Assembly: GCA_023400235.1 (NCBI GenBank)
Contig: JAEXFI010000012.1
Location: 62,001-126,000 of the forward strand
Direction: 5' to 3'
DNA length: 64,000 nucleotides
Origin: Bacillota bacterium
GTDB taxonomy: Bacteria > Bacillota > Clostridia > Acetivibrionales > DSM-1351
Below, piece after piece: positions 34,685-43,685 of this stretch. Numbering within the stretch: position 1 is the stretch's first letter; every line of letters begins with the position of its first letter. The translations under genes were made by a program, and so were the position numbers. Below the pieces are notes generated by a model. That model did no database searches. It was not told the origin of the DNA and was given only the letters and a program-made list of their open reading frames with translations.

Positions 34685-36190
34685 ATGGATTTATTGGAAA
34701 AACTGGGTATTTTGGCTGATGCAGCCAAGTATGACGTTTCCTGCTCTTCAAGCGGCGGAACAAGAAGCAATAATAAAGGAGTTGGAAACAGCTTTGCTGC
34801 GGGCATTTGCCATACGTGGGCCGACGACGGCCGCTGTGTCTCTCTTTTGAAAATACTTCTTTCAAATGAATGTATTTACGATTGCGTATACTGTATCAAC
34901 AGAGCTTCAAACGATATTCCCAGAGCCAGCTTCACAGCCGACGAGGTAATCGACCTGACCATGAATTTTTATAGAAGAAATTATATAGAAGGACTTTTCC
35001 TGAGTTCGGCGGTACTAAAGAATCCAAGCCATACCATGGAGCTTATGCTGGAGATAGTCCGGAGGCTGCGGAATGAACAGGCATTTTTCGGCTACATCCA
35101 TATAAAGGCCATACCAGGAGCCGATCAGAGGTTAATCCACGAAGCGGGCATGTATGTGGACCGTATGAGTGTAAATATTGAGCTGCCTTCGGATAAGGGC
35201 CTGGAGGTGCTGGCTCCTCAAAAACCTGTCAAGGCTCTGCTGAAGCCCATGCAGCAGATAAGTCAGGGCATTGCCGAGCACAAGGAACACTCTGCCATCA
35301 AACGGAGCAGCTCAGGTTCAAATTCTGCCGGTCTGTTTGCAGCTTCAGCCCAATCCGCATCAGAGAGCTTTCCCGACAGTCTTCCCGATGCGGACTTTTC
35401 ACGCAGAGAGCTTTCCTGCAGAAATTCCGGAAAGTACTTTGTACCAGCCGGCCAGAGTACACAGCTTATAGTGGGTGCCACTCCCGACCGGGACTTGAGC
35501 ATTTTGAAGCTCTCTGAAGCCCTGTACGGTAAATTTTCACTTAAAAGAGTGTATTATTCAGCATATGTGCCCACTCTTTCCGACCCCAGGCTTCCCGCTA
35601 TAATCAAGCCTCCCCTTCTGCGGGAGCACAGGCTTTATCAGGCCGATTGGCTTTTGAGGTTTTATGGTTTCGAAGCGGATGAGTTATTGAGCAAAACCAA
35701 CCCGGATTTTGACCCTCAGCTTGACCCCAAGGCCTTTTGGGCCTTACGCAATCTGCACCTGTTTCCCCTGGAGGTCAACAGGGCGGAGTATGAGATGCTG
35801 CTCCGGGTGCCGGGCATTGGGGTAAAATCAGCACAGAGGATTGTTGCTGCAAGAAGAGTGGGAAAACTGAACTTTGATCATCTTAAGAAGATGGGTATTG
35901 TGCTTAAGAGAGCAGGCCACTTTATAACCTGTCAGGGAAAAACCTATGAGAGCTTCAGCCAAAACGAGCATATTGTCAAGGAGGCACTTACCTCGGCAAA
36001 GCTGCTGCCGCAGGGCAAAAAGTCAGTGCCGGGCCAGTTGTCGCTTTTATCTACACTAAACGAAAGCGGCTTGGGAGAAAACATGTCCGACCTGTATCTG
36101 TTCAATTCACCGGAAAATACCAAGGAGTGGCTTAGTTACTATACTCAGCCGCAGGATGGGAGGCTGTTATTAAGTGATATACATCTATGA
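34685..36190 (+). CDS. Radical SAM protein of the DNA repair/modification pair (TIGR03916-like)
   Basis: 501 residues. The radical-SAM cluster motif CIYDCVYC (CxxxCxxC) is near residue 62-69. NIELPSDKGL and FVPAGQSTQLIVGATPDRD are family signatures, and a helix-hairpin-helix (VPGIGVKSAQRIV, ~375-390) probably contacts DNA. Between ISQGIAEHK and KYFVPAGQ there is a Ser/Ala-rich ~50-residue insert that the family usually lacks, and the C-terminal tail is also extended. The stop overlaps the next gene by 17 bases. Role inferred: a radical repair or modification of DNA together with the partner protein. Confidence 0.88.
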   Translation: MDLLEKLGILADAAKYDVSCSSSGGTRSNNKGVGNSFAAGICHTWADDGRCVSLLKILLSNECIYDCVYCINRASNDIPRASFTADEVIDLTMNFYRRNYIEGLFLSSAVLKNPSHTMELMLEIVRRLRNEQAFFGYIHIKAIPGADQRLIHEAGMYVDRMSVNIELPSDKGLEVLAPQKPVKALLKPMQQISQGIAEHKEHSAIKRSSSGSNSAGLFAASAQSASESFPDSLPDADFSRRELSCRNSGKYFVPAGQSTQLIVGATPDRDLSILKLSEALYGKFSLKRVYYSAYVPTLSDPRLPAIIKPPLLREHRLYQADWLLRFYGFEADELLSKTNPDFDPQLDPKAFWALRNLHLFPLEVNRAEYEMLLRVPGIGVKSAQRIVAARRVGKLNFDHLKKMGIVLKRAGHFITCQGKTYESFSQNEHIVKEALTSAKLLPQGKKSVPGQLSLLSTLNESGLGENMSDLYLFNSPENTKEWLSYYTQPQDGRLLLSDIHL

Positions 36191-36908
36191 CGGGACCTGG
36201 GATGGTTTTCTGACTGCTGTCCACCACTTTTATTATGACCGTCAGGAAGTCACCAATATGGAGTCCGCCCTTTCTTATCAGACTAATCTGATAGATGAAT
36301 ACAGAACCATACCTTCCGACAAAACAAAGGCCCAGGCCGTTGAGCAGGCTATACTGAACAAGATTTCACAGGAAAGTCTGGAAAACCTTCAAAAGTGCTT
36401 TTTTTCTGAACTGGAAGGCCGGGAGATGTGGATTTTAAACTACATCAGACTGGGTTTCAAGCTGGGGAGCAAGATTGACTGCATGCTTGGTGACCAGACT
36501 GTACTGAATGTTTTGATACCTGCCAGAAAAGTGGGGCTGGAGTGCCATAGAATGCTGGGACTGCTCCGTTTTGAACTTCTGGAAAACAATATTTATTATG
36601 CCAGGCTTCAGCCTGACCACAATATTATCACCTTCATATCCCCTCATTTTAAAGAAAGATTTGCCGACCAGAATTGGATTATCCATGACACAAGGCGTAA
36701 GCTCGCCTCTCTGTATAACACTAGGAAAATGTTAATTTCATATATGGATTTGTCAAATATTCCTGAGCTTCATACAAATGAAATAAAATTTCAAGACCTG
36801 TGGAAAAACTATTACAAGCATATAGCCATTAAAAGTCGTTATAATCCCAAGCTTCAAAAGAATTTTTTACCCAAGCGTTACTGGAAGAACCTCACAGAAA
36901 AGCAATAG
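36174..36908 (+). CDS. Partner DNA metabolism protein (TIGR03915/DUF4130-like)
   Basis: 244 residues. It begins at GTG 36174 (VIYIYDGTWDGFLTAVHHFYY), with GGGAGG 11 bases upstream. IYIYDGTWDGFLTAV and WIIHDTRRKLASLYNTR are typical of the protein that always accompanies the radical SAM gene. Related proteins carry a uracil-DNA-glycosylase domain after DUF4130; this one ends at ~244 residues, so no glycosylase is attached. The overlap with the radical SAM gene implies coupled translation. Confidence 0.87.
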   Translation: MIYIYDGTWDGFLTAVHHFYYDRQEVTNMESALSYQTNLIDEYRTIPSDKTKAQAVEQAILNKISQESLENLQKCFFSELEGREMWILNYIRLGFKLGSKIDCMLGDQTVLNVLIPARKVGLECHRMLGLLRFELLENNIYYARLQPDHNIITFISPHFKERFADQNWIIHDTRRKLASLYNTRKMLISYMDLSNIPELHTNEIKFQDLWKNYYKHIAIKSRYNPKLQKNFLPKRYWKNLTEKQ

Positions 36909-36925
36909 CAGCGTATAAAAAGGAA

Positions 36926-36952
36926 TACCCGGCATGCGCCTGCAGGCCGGGT
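36926..36952 (+). terminator. Hairpin after the DNA repair pair
   Basis: TACCCGGC and GCCGGGTA arms around a 11-base loop. No T tract, so termination is uncertain; it may stabilise mRNA ends of the convergent genes. Confidence 0.4.
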
Positions 36953-37012
36953 ACGCACTATTTCACTGTTACAATTTAACAGTCTTGTTTCTTCCGTTAC
37001 CCTTAACCAGCA

Positions 37013-38410
37013 CTACTCCAGCCGGTTTACAAGCTCCTTAAATACATTTCCCCTCTGCTCAAAGTTTTTAAACATATCAAAGCTGGTGCTTGCAGGAGAA
37101 AGGATTACACTATCTCCCGGAACTGCCTCGCTATAAGCTCTGGCTACAATCTCCTCATATGTGTCACAGTGAATTATTTTGACCTCACTGTCTATATCTG
37201 TCTGGTGTACATAATTATTATACGCCTCTTCAATTCTGAGGGCAGTTGCTCCTATGAGCAGCAGGCACTTCACCTTGTCCGCTATGACCTGTCCAAGGGC
37301 TTCATAGGGTATTCCCTTATCCTTGCCTCCTGCGATCAATATAACCTTGTTTTTGAAGGTACTGAGGGCTGCTATGGTTCTTGAGGGACTGCTGTCTATT
37401 GAGCTGTTATAAAACTTTATTCCCTTTAGCTCCCTTACCAGCTCAATCCTATGTTCAACCCCTGTAAAAGTAGTGGCCACTCTCTTTATAGTTTCAGGGT
37501 TCACGTATTCTATGGTGGCAGCGGCGGCAGCCATATAATTTTCAATATTATGCACGCCCGGAATTACTATGTCATTTGTCTCCACCAGTTCGGTTTCCTG
37601 TTCATGGTTTTTAACTGTTATCCTGCCGTCCTTGAGTACAACTCCCTGCTGAAGCTGGGCAGTTCTTGAAAAATAAACAGCTTCTCCCCTGGCCTCCTCC
37701 GCAAAAGCCCTGGTCATGTCATTATCGTAATTCAAAACCAGTTTATTGTCTGTTTGCTGAAAAAGAAAAATATTCTTTTTGGCTTCGATATATTCCTGCA
37801 GTGACAAATGTACATCCAGGTGGTTGGGAGAAATATTCGTAATAACGCTTACCGCAGGACTTTGCTTTATAGTCATCAGCTGAAAGCTGCTTAACTCCAA
37901 TATAACCTTGTCCTCAGGCTTTACCTGATCAATTTTGCTCAGCAGCGGAGTGCCTATGTTGCCTCCCAGCCAACAGTTATAGCCTCCGGCTGACAGTATT
38001 TTATAAATCAAGGTAGTTGTGGTAGTTTTACCGTCACTGCCGGTTACAGCAAAAACCTGTGCAGGACACAGCTTCAGGAATACTTCCATTTCGGAAGTGA
38101 GTTCTGCTCCATGCTGCACAGCCTCTGTCAGTTCAGGCAGGTCAGGTCTCATACCTGGAGTTCTGAAAATGAGGTCAAAACCTTTAAGTCCGGATAAGTA
38201 ATCACTTCCAAGGCAATATTTCACCGGCAGTTCTTTCAGTTCCCCAAGTGCCTCCGCCAAATTTTCTTCAGTATTTTTGTCAAAGGCGGTAACATCCACC
38301 TTAAGATTTACCAAATATTTTATTAAAGGAATATTGCTGATTCCAATACCTAAAACAGCTACCTTCTTATCTTTTATGTCATACTTAAATTGCTCAAGCA
38401 GACTATTCAT
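37013..38410 (-). CDS. murD: UDP-N-acetylmuramoylalanine-D-glutamate ligase
   Basis: 465 residues. Rossmann-like N-domain (VAVLGIGISNIPLIKYL), ATP-binding GSDGKTTTTTLIYKIL, SSFQLMTIK, and C-domain ligase motifs (GVEHRIELVRELKGIKFYNSSIDSSPSRT). It adds D-Glu to UDP-MurNAc-L-Ala in peptidoglycan synthesis. Start at the ATG six bases after AAGGAGG (38410); the upstream 42 codons include the tRNA promoter region. It is separate from a dcw cluster, a common position for a second or sole clostridial murD. Consensus Asn-Thr at NNSIDSSPSRT reads NSSIDSSPSRT here, a mild variation. Confidence 0.9.
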   Translation of the reverse strand: MNSLLEQFKYDIKDKKVAVLGIGISNIPLIKYLVNLKVDVTAFDKNTEENLAEALGELKELPVKYCLGSDYLSGLKGFDLIFRTPGMRPDLPELTEAVQHGAELTSEMEVFLKLCPAQVFAVTGSDGKTTTTTLIYKILSAGGYNCWLGGNIGTPLLSKIDQVKPEDKVILELSSFQLMTIKQSPAVSVITNISPNHLDVHLSLQEYIEAKKNIFLFQQTDNKLVLNYDNDMTRAFAEEARGEAVYFSRTAQLQQGVVLKDGRITVKNHEQETELVETNDIVIPGVHNIENYMAAAAATIEYVNPETIKRVATTFTGVEHRIELVRELKGIKFYNSSIDSSPSRTIAALSTFKNKVILIAGGKDKGIPYEALGQVIADKVKCLLLIGATALRIEEAYNNYVHQTDIDSEVKIIHCDTYEEIVARAYSEAVPGDSVILSPASTSFDMFKNFEQRGNVFKELVNRLE

Positions 38411-38442
38411 AAATTTCCTCCTTAAAAATTTTAAATTAGCTA

Positions 38443-38471
38443 TTGATTTACTAAAACTTTTATAGTACAAT
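38443..38471 (+). promoter_or_regulatory. Promoter of tRNA-Leu
   Basis: TTGATT (38443-38448), 17-base spacer, TACAAT (38466-38471), 22 bases before the tRNA. Divergent from murD. Confidence 0.65.
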
Positions 38472-38493
38472 ACATTATGCAGTTCGAGTTCAC

Positions 38494-38580
38494 GCGGATA
38501 TGGCGGAATTGGCAGACGCGCATGATTCAGGTTCATGTGAGAGAAATTTCATGCAGGTTCAACTCCTGTTATCCGCACCA
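38494..38580 (+). tRNA. tRNA-Leu (CAG)
   Basis: 87 bases with CCA encoded. Acceptor arms GCGGATA/TATCCGC, a D-arm region, anticodon stem CATGA/TCATG around TTCAGGT giving anticodon CAG, a long variable arm as in class II tRNAs, and a T-arm with GGTTCAACTCC. Decodes CUG. It stands alone between murD and cheR. Confidence 0.95.
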
Positions 38581-38619
38581 AAAGAGTTTGAAAGTTTATA
38601 CTTCAAACTCTTTTTATTT
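38581..38619 (+). terminator. tRNA-Leu terminator
   Basis: AGAGTTTGAA and TTCAAACTCT arms followed by TTTTATTTT, immediately after the tRNA CCA end. Confidence 0.88.
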
Positions 38620-38696
38620 TGCTTAAAATTTTAGTGAGAAACAATATCTCACCATATGTTTCATATAAGGTTTATTAAAATGCCCTATTAGTAATT

Positions 38697-39485
38697 TTAG
38701 CCAAAATTAAAGGTATCTGCATCCTTTTGATAAAAAAATGTCTTTAATGACTTAAAATTATACCTGTTTGACATTATCATCTGCTCGGTGCTTCCCACAA
38801 ATAGAATACCCTGGGGATTCAATGACATGTTGAACTTCTTGTAAACATCATTTTTAGCCTCTTCGGTAAAGTAAATAAGGACATTTCTGCAAACTATCAG
38901 ATCCATACCTGTGGGATAGGGATCTCTTAAAAGATTGAACTGTTTAAATTCAACACAGTTCTTTACATCATCCTTTACCCTGTAACTTTCACCTGTCATG
39001 TAAAAATACTTGTCTCTCATTTCCTTAGGAAGATTTTCCAGGCTTTTGGCGTTGTATATCCCTGACTGTGCTTTATCAAGAGCGCCCATATCTATATCGG
39101 TAGCCAGTATCTTTATGGAACTGAGAGGCAGCAGCTTGTTCAGTACCATTACCAGGGTATAGGGTTCATCTCCCGTTGAACAGGCAGAACTCCAGATATT
39201 AATCTTCTTGTTCTTTGCAAGGAGGATGGGAAGTATCTCCTTTTCCAGTACAGCCCACTGGTCAGGATTACGATAAAACTCGGATACGTTTATTGTAAGA
39301 TAGTTAATAAACTCCTTAAACAGGTCCTTATGGTTCTTAAGCGCCTGTATATATTCTTTATATGTATCATAGCTGTTCTTTTTTATCAGTGCATCTATTC
39401 TTCTCTTCATCTGCTTTTCTTTGTAGAGAGTCAGATTTATTTTGGTCATTTTAAAGATTTCGTCTTTAAAACCCTCGTAATCCAT
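38697..39485 (-). CDS. CheR-type chemoreceptor glutamate methyltransferase
   Basis: 262 residues. N-terminal CheR helical domain (~1-75), then an SAM-binding Rossmann fold with IWSSACSTGDEPYTLVM, ATDIDMGALDKAQSG, and DLIVCRNVLIYFTEEA plus LNPQGILFVGSTEQM, all CheR signatures. It methylates glutamates of chemoreceptors using SAM. AGGAGG precedes the ATG. It is an orphan: no receptor, CheB or CheA lies in the window. The TGD motif is complete, so it should be active. Confidence 0.93.
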   Translation of the reverse strand: MDYEGFKDEIFKMTKINLTLYKEKQMKRRIDALIKKNSYDTYKEYIQALKNHKDLFKEFINYLTINVSEFYRNPDQWAVLEKEILPILLAKNKKINIWSSACSTGDEPYTLVMVLNKLLPLSSIKILATDIDMGALDKAQSGIYNAKSLENLPKEMRDKYFYMTGESYRVKDDVKNCVEFKQFNLLRDPYPTGMDLIVCRNVLIYFTEEAKNDVYKKFNMSLNPQGILFVGSTEQMIMSNRYNFKSLKTFFYQKDADTFNFG

Positions 39486-39555
39486 ATTTTATCCTCCTGG
39501 TATAAGTATATTATGAATATATTCCGATTGATGTTAATAAAGTTCCTGCAACAAC

Positions 39556-39707
39556 AAAGTCAATTACATGAAAGCAGATAGTTTTATTTGAGGCTAAAGC
39601 CTCCTGAAGTATAGACTCCTTAAAACCAAACCGTTAAAACCCTTAAATAAAATGCTTGAAAGCACATATTCACCTGGAAGGCGAAGGTTTCAACCGTAAT
39701 TGACTTT
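39556..39707. repeat. Multi-hairpin inverted-end repeat, copy B (152 bp)
   Basis: Perfect 12-bp inverted ends AAAGTCAATTAC (39556-39567) and GTAATTGACTTT (39696-39707). The interior is nearly identical to copy A at 13412-13569 in the same orientation. The 5' portion is shorter by about six bases and lacks ACTATCG, so the first stem is lost. GAGGC-TAAA-GCCTC and TGCTT/AAGCA remain; TTCACCT against AGGCGAA has one mismatch. Copy B therefore looks more decayed than A. Situated between cheR and the ispH terminator. Confidence 0.75.
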
Positions 39708-39790
39708 ATGATTATGAATAAGCTCTTACAACTACTCACATGTTGTATAGAGCCTGAAGGCTTAAAAACCGTAAAATTTTCAACATTTAA

Positions 39791-39820
39791 ATAAAGGATG
39801 TACCGAGGTACATCCTTTAT
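39791..39820 (-). terminator. Terminator of the hutP-aroH-cmk-ispH operon
   Basis: AAAGGATGTACC/GGTACATCCTTT perfect 12-bp stem with a 2-base loop and T-rich ends on both strands, 17 bases after the ispH stop. Confidence 0.85.
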
Positions 39821-39836
39821 TTTGAACGCTTGATGA

Positions 39837-41864
39837 TTAGTTATTATCCAAATCTGATAAGCTCTCACCAATTGTATTGGTCATATCCTCTTTATGTTCA
39901 GTAGGAAGCTCTTCGCCTGGTTCGGCAGCCGCTTCTTCCTTCTTTGCACCAACAGGATCAATAGGATTGACTTCTTTAATGCTTAAGCTTATTTTCTTTG
40001 CTTCAACATCGAGCTCTGTTATTTTGGCTTCAACCATCTGGCCAACCTTTAAGACATCACCCGGCTTGCCTAAACGGACATTTGAAATCTGAGAAATGTG
40101 AACCAAACCGTCAACACCCTGCTCAATCTCAACAAATGCTCCGAAAGGTACCAGTCTTACGACCTTTCCGTTAATAACATTGCCAACCTCATACTTTTCG
40201 GCTGCCTTATTCCATGGATTGTCATCCTGCTTCTTGTAGCCAAGAGAAATCCTCTTCTTATCCTTGTCAAACTCTATAACCGAAACGGTTATTTCATCTC
40301 CAACCTTTACAACTTCTGAAGGATGTTTGATTTTGTTCCAGGAAAGCTCAGACAGGTGTACAAGTCCGTCAACTCCTCCAATATCCACGAAGGCACCAAA
40401 ATCCATCAAGCTCTTGACAATACCCTTGTAGGTCTTGCCTATTTCGATATTGCTCCAAATCTCGCTTGATGCGCTTTCCTTATTCTTTTCTATCAAAACT
40501 CTTGCAGAACCTACAACTTTACGCTTCTGCCTGTTCAATTCAATAATCTGAACCTGTAAAACCTGCTTTACAAATTCGGAAAGTTCTTTTACAAACCTGT
40601 CACTTATCTGAGATGCAGGTATAAATACCTTGACTCCGCTTGCGTTACCTATAACTCCGCCATTTACTTTTTCAGTTATCTTGACTGTAACAGGCTTCTT
40701 CGTTTCAAATGCACTTTCAATTACATCCCAGCCCTTGACTGCATCAACCTTTTTCTTGCTGAGTACCACGTTGCCTTCGCCGTCATTAACTCTTACAACA
40801 AAAACGTCAATTTCCTCTCCAACCTTAAGTGATTTTTCAGGATTAAAGTCAGGATCATCAGAAAACTCCTGCATTGGAATTATTCCGTCTGATTTGAAGC
40901 CCAAGTCAACAAATACTTCACTCTGATTATATCCGATAATTCTTCCCTTAGTAATCTGACCCGTAGTCAATGTTACAAGTGAGCTTTCAAATGCATCGGC
41001 AAAGCTCATTTCAAAATCCTGTTTATCTAATTCACTCATTTTATGAATAACCTCCTTGATTACCCAGTCAGGTGTTGACGCCCCTGCAGTAATACCAATT
41101 TTTTTAAATTTTTTTATATCAACCGGTGGAATTTCACTGGCTGTTTGTATTTTATAAGTCCGTTCACAATTTTTTTTGCAGATTTCATAAAGCTTATTGG
41201 TATTTGAACTGTTTTGATCTCCAATTACCAGTACCATATCTACTTCCCTTGAAATCTTATCTGCTTCAGCTTGTCTTTTGTCTGTCGCATTACATATTGT
41301 ATCAAATTTTATAACATTTTCAAACCTTTTATTTAAACTCTTTATAATTTTTTCCCATTTTTCTCGAATAAATGTAGTTTGGGCAACAACACAGATATTT
41401 TTTTCGGTATCCGGAAGACTGTTTACCTCATCATCAGTTTCTATTATATAAGCGGAATTGTCACACCAGCCGTTTATACCGATTATCTCAGGATGATTTT
41501 TGTCTCCGGTTATTATTATCTGATAACCCTCACTGAATTTCTCACTGACCAGCTTCTGAATCTTTTTCACGTAGGGACAGGTTGCATTGACTATATCCAG
41601 GCCATTGTCCCTCAAACCGCCTATTATATCCGGTCCTACACCGTGGGCTCTGATCACCACCCTTGCCGGTGCTTCAGCTTCCTGTGGCCTGTTTATGGTG
41701 ATAACACCTTCCTTCTCAAGTTTGGCAACCACCTGCTCATTGTGAATGATTGGACCGAAGGTGTAAATCTGTTTATCGGATTTTGCCGCCAGGTCAAAAA
41801 CAATCTTCACTGCATTATTCACTCCGAAGCAAAAGCCTGCAGTGTTTGCAATAATCAACTCCAT
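39837..41864 (-). CDS. ispH: IspH (LytB) fused to ribosomal-S1-like repeats
   Basis: 675 residues. Residues ~1-285 are 4-hydroxy-3-methylbut-2-enyl diphosphate reductase with Fe-S cysteines in GFCFGV, NATCPYV and TICNAT. It forms IPP and DMAPP at the end of the MEP pathway. Residues ~300-640 are four S1 domains (FVDLGFKSDG, VKVFIPASQ, GAFVDIGGVDGLVHLSEL, GAFVEIEQGVDGLVHISQ) acting in RNA binding. The fusion is characteristic of clostridia. An acidic tail ends it. The longest frame starts at TTG two codons upstream; AGAGGTTGTAT points to ATG 41864. Last gene of the operon, 14 bases after cmk. Confidence 0.95.
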   Translation of the reverse strand: MELIIANTAGFCFGVNNAVKIVFDLAAKSDKQIYTFGPIIHNEQVVAKLEKEGVITINRPQEAEAPARVVIRAHGVGPDIIGGLRDNGLDIVNATCPYVKKIQKLVSEKFSEGYQIIITGDKNHPEIIGINGWCDNSAYIIETDDEVNSLPDTEKNICVVAQTTFIREKWEKIIKSLNKRFENVIKFDTICNATDKRQAEADKISREVDMVLVIGDQNSSNTNKLYEICKKNCERTYKIQTASEIPPVDIKKFKKIGITAGASTPDWVIKEVIHKMSELDKQDFEMSFADAFESSLVTLTTGQITKGRIIGYNQSEVFVDLGFKSDGIIPMQEFSDDPDFNPEKSLKVGEEIDVFVVRVNDGEGNVVLSKKKVDAVKGWDVIESAFETKKPVTVKITEKVNGGVIGNASGVKVFIPASQISDRFVKELSEFVKQVLQVQIIELNRQKRKVVGSARVLIEKNKESASSEIWSNIEIGKTYKGIVKSLMDFGAFVDIGGVDGLVHLSELSWNKIKHPSEVVKVGDEITVSVIEFDKDKKRISLGYKKQDDNPWNKAAEKYEVGNVINGKVVRLVPFGAFVEIEQGVDGLVHISQISNVRLGKPGDVLKVGQMVEAKITELDVEAKKISLSIKEVNPIDPVGAKKEEAAAEPGEELPTEHKEDMTNTIGESLSDLDNN

Positions 41865-41878
41865 ATACAACCTCTAAC

Positions 41879-42568
41879 CTATGAAATATCTTCATATTTT
41901 ATATTAGCATAATTCTGATAAAAATATATTATCTTTTCAACTACTTCATCTATTTCAAGTGCTGTTGAATCGATTTCAATTGCATCAGGCACCTTTACGA
42001 GGGGAGCTAATGCCCTGGTGCTGTCATTTTTATCTCTTTGCACCATTTCCTGGCGAACAGCTTCATAAGTTACCTGCTGTCCCTTGCGGAGCAGTTCGTT
42101 GAATCTTCTTCCGGCTCTTTCCTCCACCGAAGCGGTCAAAAATATTTTCAAATCCGCGTTTGGCAGTACATAGGAACCAATATCCCTGCCATCCATTACA
42201 ACATCTGCCCCTGAGGCAATTTTACGCTGGAGCTCAACCATTTTAAGCCTGACCTCAGGAAAGGCCGCAACATTTGATGCCCCTGAAGATACTTCGGCAG
42301 TTCTGATGGCTTCAGACACATCCACACCATCCAGAAAAATTTTCTGAAGATTGTCTTCGTGAGCAACGGCTATATCCAGTTTCTCCATAATATCAGCCAG
42401 CGCTTGCTGATTTTTCGTGTCTATACCGGCTTGTAAGGCCTTCAATGCCACAGCACGGTACATGGCACCCGTATCCAGATATATATATCCAAGCTTTGCA
42501 GAAACCTTTTTTGCTATGGTACTTTTCCCCGCACCCGCAGGACCGTCAATTGCTATACTTCTCGACAT
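41879..42568 (-). CDS. cmk: Cytidylate kinase
   Basis: 229 residues. P-loop GPAGAGKSTIAKKVSAKLG, CMP-binding insert, and DGRDIGSYVLPNADLKIFLTAS with the catalytic DGRDIG. Phosphorylates CMP and dCMP. AAGGAG six bases before ATG. Downstream of aroH by 22 bases, a neighbourhood widely conserved with ispH in clostridia. Confidence 0.96.
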   Translation of the reverse strand: MSRSIAIDGPAGAGKSTIAKKVSAKLGYIYLDTGAMYRAVALKALQAGIDTKNQQALADIMEKLDIAVAHEDNLQKIFLDGVDVSEAIRTAEVSSGASNVAAFPEVRLKMVELQRKIASGADVVMDGRDIGSYVLPNADLKIFLTASVEERAGRRFNELLRKGQQVTYEAVRQEMVQRDKNDSTRALAPLVKVPDAIEIDSTALEIDEVVEKIIYFYQNYANIKYEDIS

Positions 42569-42590
42569 ACCTTCTCCTTTGATATCGTTT

Positions 42591-42953
42591 TTACTTTACC
42601 AAATCAGGCCTTAAAACCTTGGCCTCACGCAAATATACATGCTTTAGTTCGTCGTTCTCCTTATCACAGTTCAAATGGGCCAGTATCCTTATGCACCTGC
42701 TCAAGCTCCCCGGCACATCCAGCTCGCTTGCACACATCAGCGGCACATCAACAAGTCCGATCTCCCTGGCTGCAACAGCTGGAAAAGCTGCATTCAAGTC
42801 GGTTGTCAAAGTAAATATCAAGCTTATTAAATCAGATGGCTTTATCTCGTTTTTGCTTATTATTTCTGCAAGAAGCTCTCTGGTTCCTTCAAGAATTGAT
42901 TCTCTTGTGTTTTCAGGAACGGTTATAGCTCCTCTTATGGCTCTTACGTACAT
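42591..42953 (-). CDS. aroH: Chorismate mutase, AroH type
   Basis: 120 residues. Begins MYVRAIRGAITVPENTRESI, the trimeric AroH fold, with active-site Arg in the RAIRGA segment, E in LLAEII and ARE in FPAVAAREIGL. Converts chorismate to prephenate for Phe/Tyr synthesis. Start at the ATG seven bases after GGAGG (42953), as in the family; the longer frame adds 12 codons without support. Third-from-last gene of the operon headed by hutP. Confidence 0.93.
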   Translation of the reverse strand: MYVRAIRGAITVPENTRESILEGTRELLAEIISKNEIKPSDLISLIFTLTTDLNAAFPAVAAREIGLVDVPLMCASELDVPGSLSRCIRILAHLNCDKENDELKHVYLREAKVLRPDLVK

Positions 42954-42985
42954 TATAGGACCTCCAATATATTTTCTTATATCTG

Positions 42986-43399
42986 TCAAACTACTCTGTG
43001 ACCCAAGCCTATGGCAACCTCGTTCAAGTTTAACAGACCTATGCCAAAAAACACGGCAACACTGATATGGTCTTTATATCTGGCTATGCCGATTTTACCT
43101 CCCACGTTCAAGCCTATTGCCTTGGGCATAATCTGGGATATGGCTTCCCTGGTGGCGCCTGCCACAGCCCCCTGCTCTGCATGACTTTCCGATATCACAC
43201 CTTCTCTTTTGGAAGACACCACCGCACGTTCAACAATTTTCATTACAGAAGTTATAAATTCACCTCCGTAGTCAACTGCGGCAGATTGTATTCCTATCTG
43301 GCCAAACTCAGCCTGAAGCTTCTTTTCCGAGGCTCTGTCATTAGTCAAAGCTATTTTTATAGCAGCACCAGCGATATCCTTACTTCCGAATTCTGTCAT
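42986..43399 (-). CDS. HutP-family RNA-binding antiterminator homologue
   Basis: 137 residues. ISESHAEQGAVAGATREAI and VAVFFGIGLLNLNEVAIGLGHR match HutP-like proteins. In B. subtilis HutP binds L-His and Mg2+, then the hut mRNA, and stops termination. One of the two metal-binding histidines of the B. subtilis H-x3-H region is present (SH), but the next is not obvious. No hut genes are nearby. It is the first gene of a compact operon with aroH, cmk and ispH, so its target may be this operon or an unlinked gene. GGGAGG precedes ATG. Confidence 0.85.
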   Translation of the reverse strand: MTEFGSKDIAGAAIKIALTNDRASEKKLQAEFGQIGIQSAAVDYGGEFITSVMKIVERAVVSSKREGVISESHAEQGAVAGATREAISQIMPKAIGLNVGGKIGIARYKDHISVAVFFGIGLLNLNEVAIGLGHRVV

Positions 43400-43532
43400 A
43401 AAACCTCCCTGACCTATATGGCTTAAAGCCTTAATGGCCGCAATATTACATAATATTTATATCAATCCTTTAGCAAGTAGCAAAAATTTACTTAAGCCCG
43501 GCATTACTCCATATATTTCTTTCTGTAATAAT

Positions 43533-43620
43533 AAAGAAAAACCCTGTGAGGTTTCTCATTTACGAAAGCTTTCTATTGCCAGAGCAGCGTCTCCTGTCGG
43601 CAGAGGAATATATTATACAG
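43533..43620 (-). promoter_or_regulatory. hutP leader with TATAAT and a weak terminator-like hairpin
   Basis: On the minus strand TATAAT (43616-43611) lies in a G+C-richer ~85-base stretch, followed by GAGAAACC..GGTTTTTC (43557-43537) and TTTATT. This could be a short RNA, or a leader whose termination is controlled, in front of hutP (start 43399). The -35 is unclear. The core of no known riboswitch class is present. Confidence 0.35.
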
Positions 43621-43647
43621 CCTAACAGGTCAATTTATGAAATCCCG

Positions 43648-43685
43648 GAAAAAAACCTATACAATATTATATAGGTTTTTTTTTT
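43648..43685 (-). terminator. Bidirectional terminator before hutP
   Basis: AAAAACCTATA/TATAGGTTTTT with A/T loop and T runs on both strands. Separates hutP from the upstream gene at 43757. Confidence 0.85.

Noticed and set aside
43533..43640. Possible M-box or other riboswitch before hutP (TTAGG..GACGCTGCTC stretch)
   Set aside because: The conserved M-box core and the features of other classes I know are missing; kept only as an unclassified leader.
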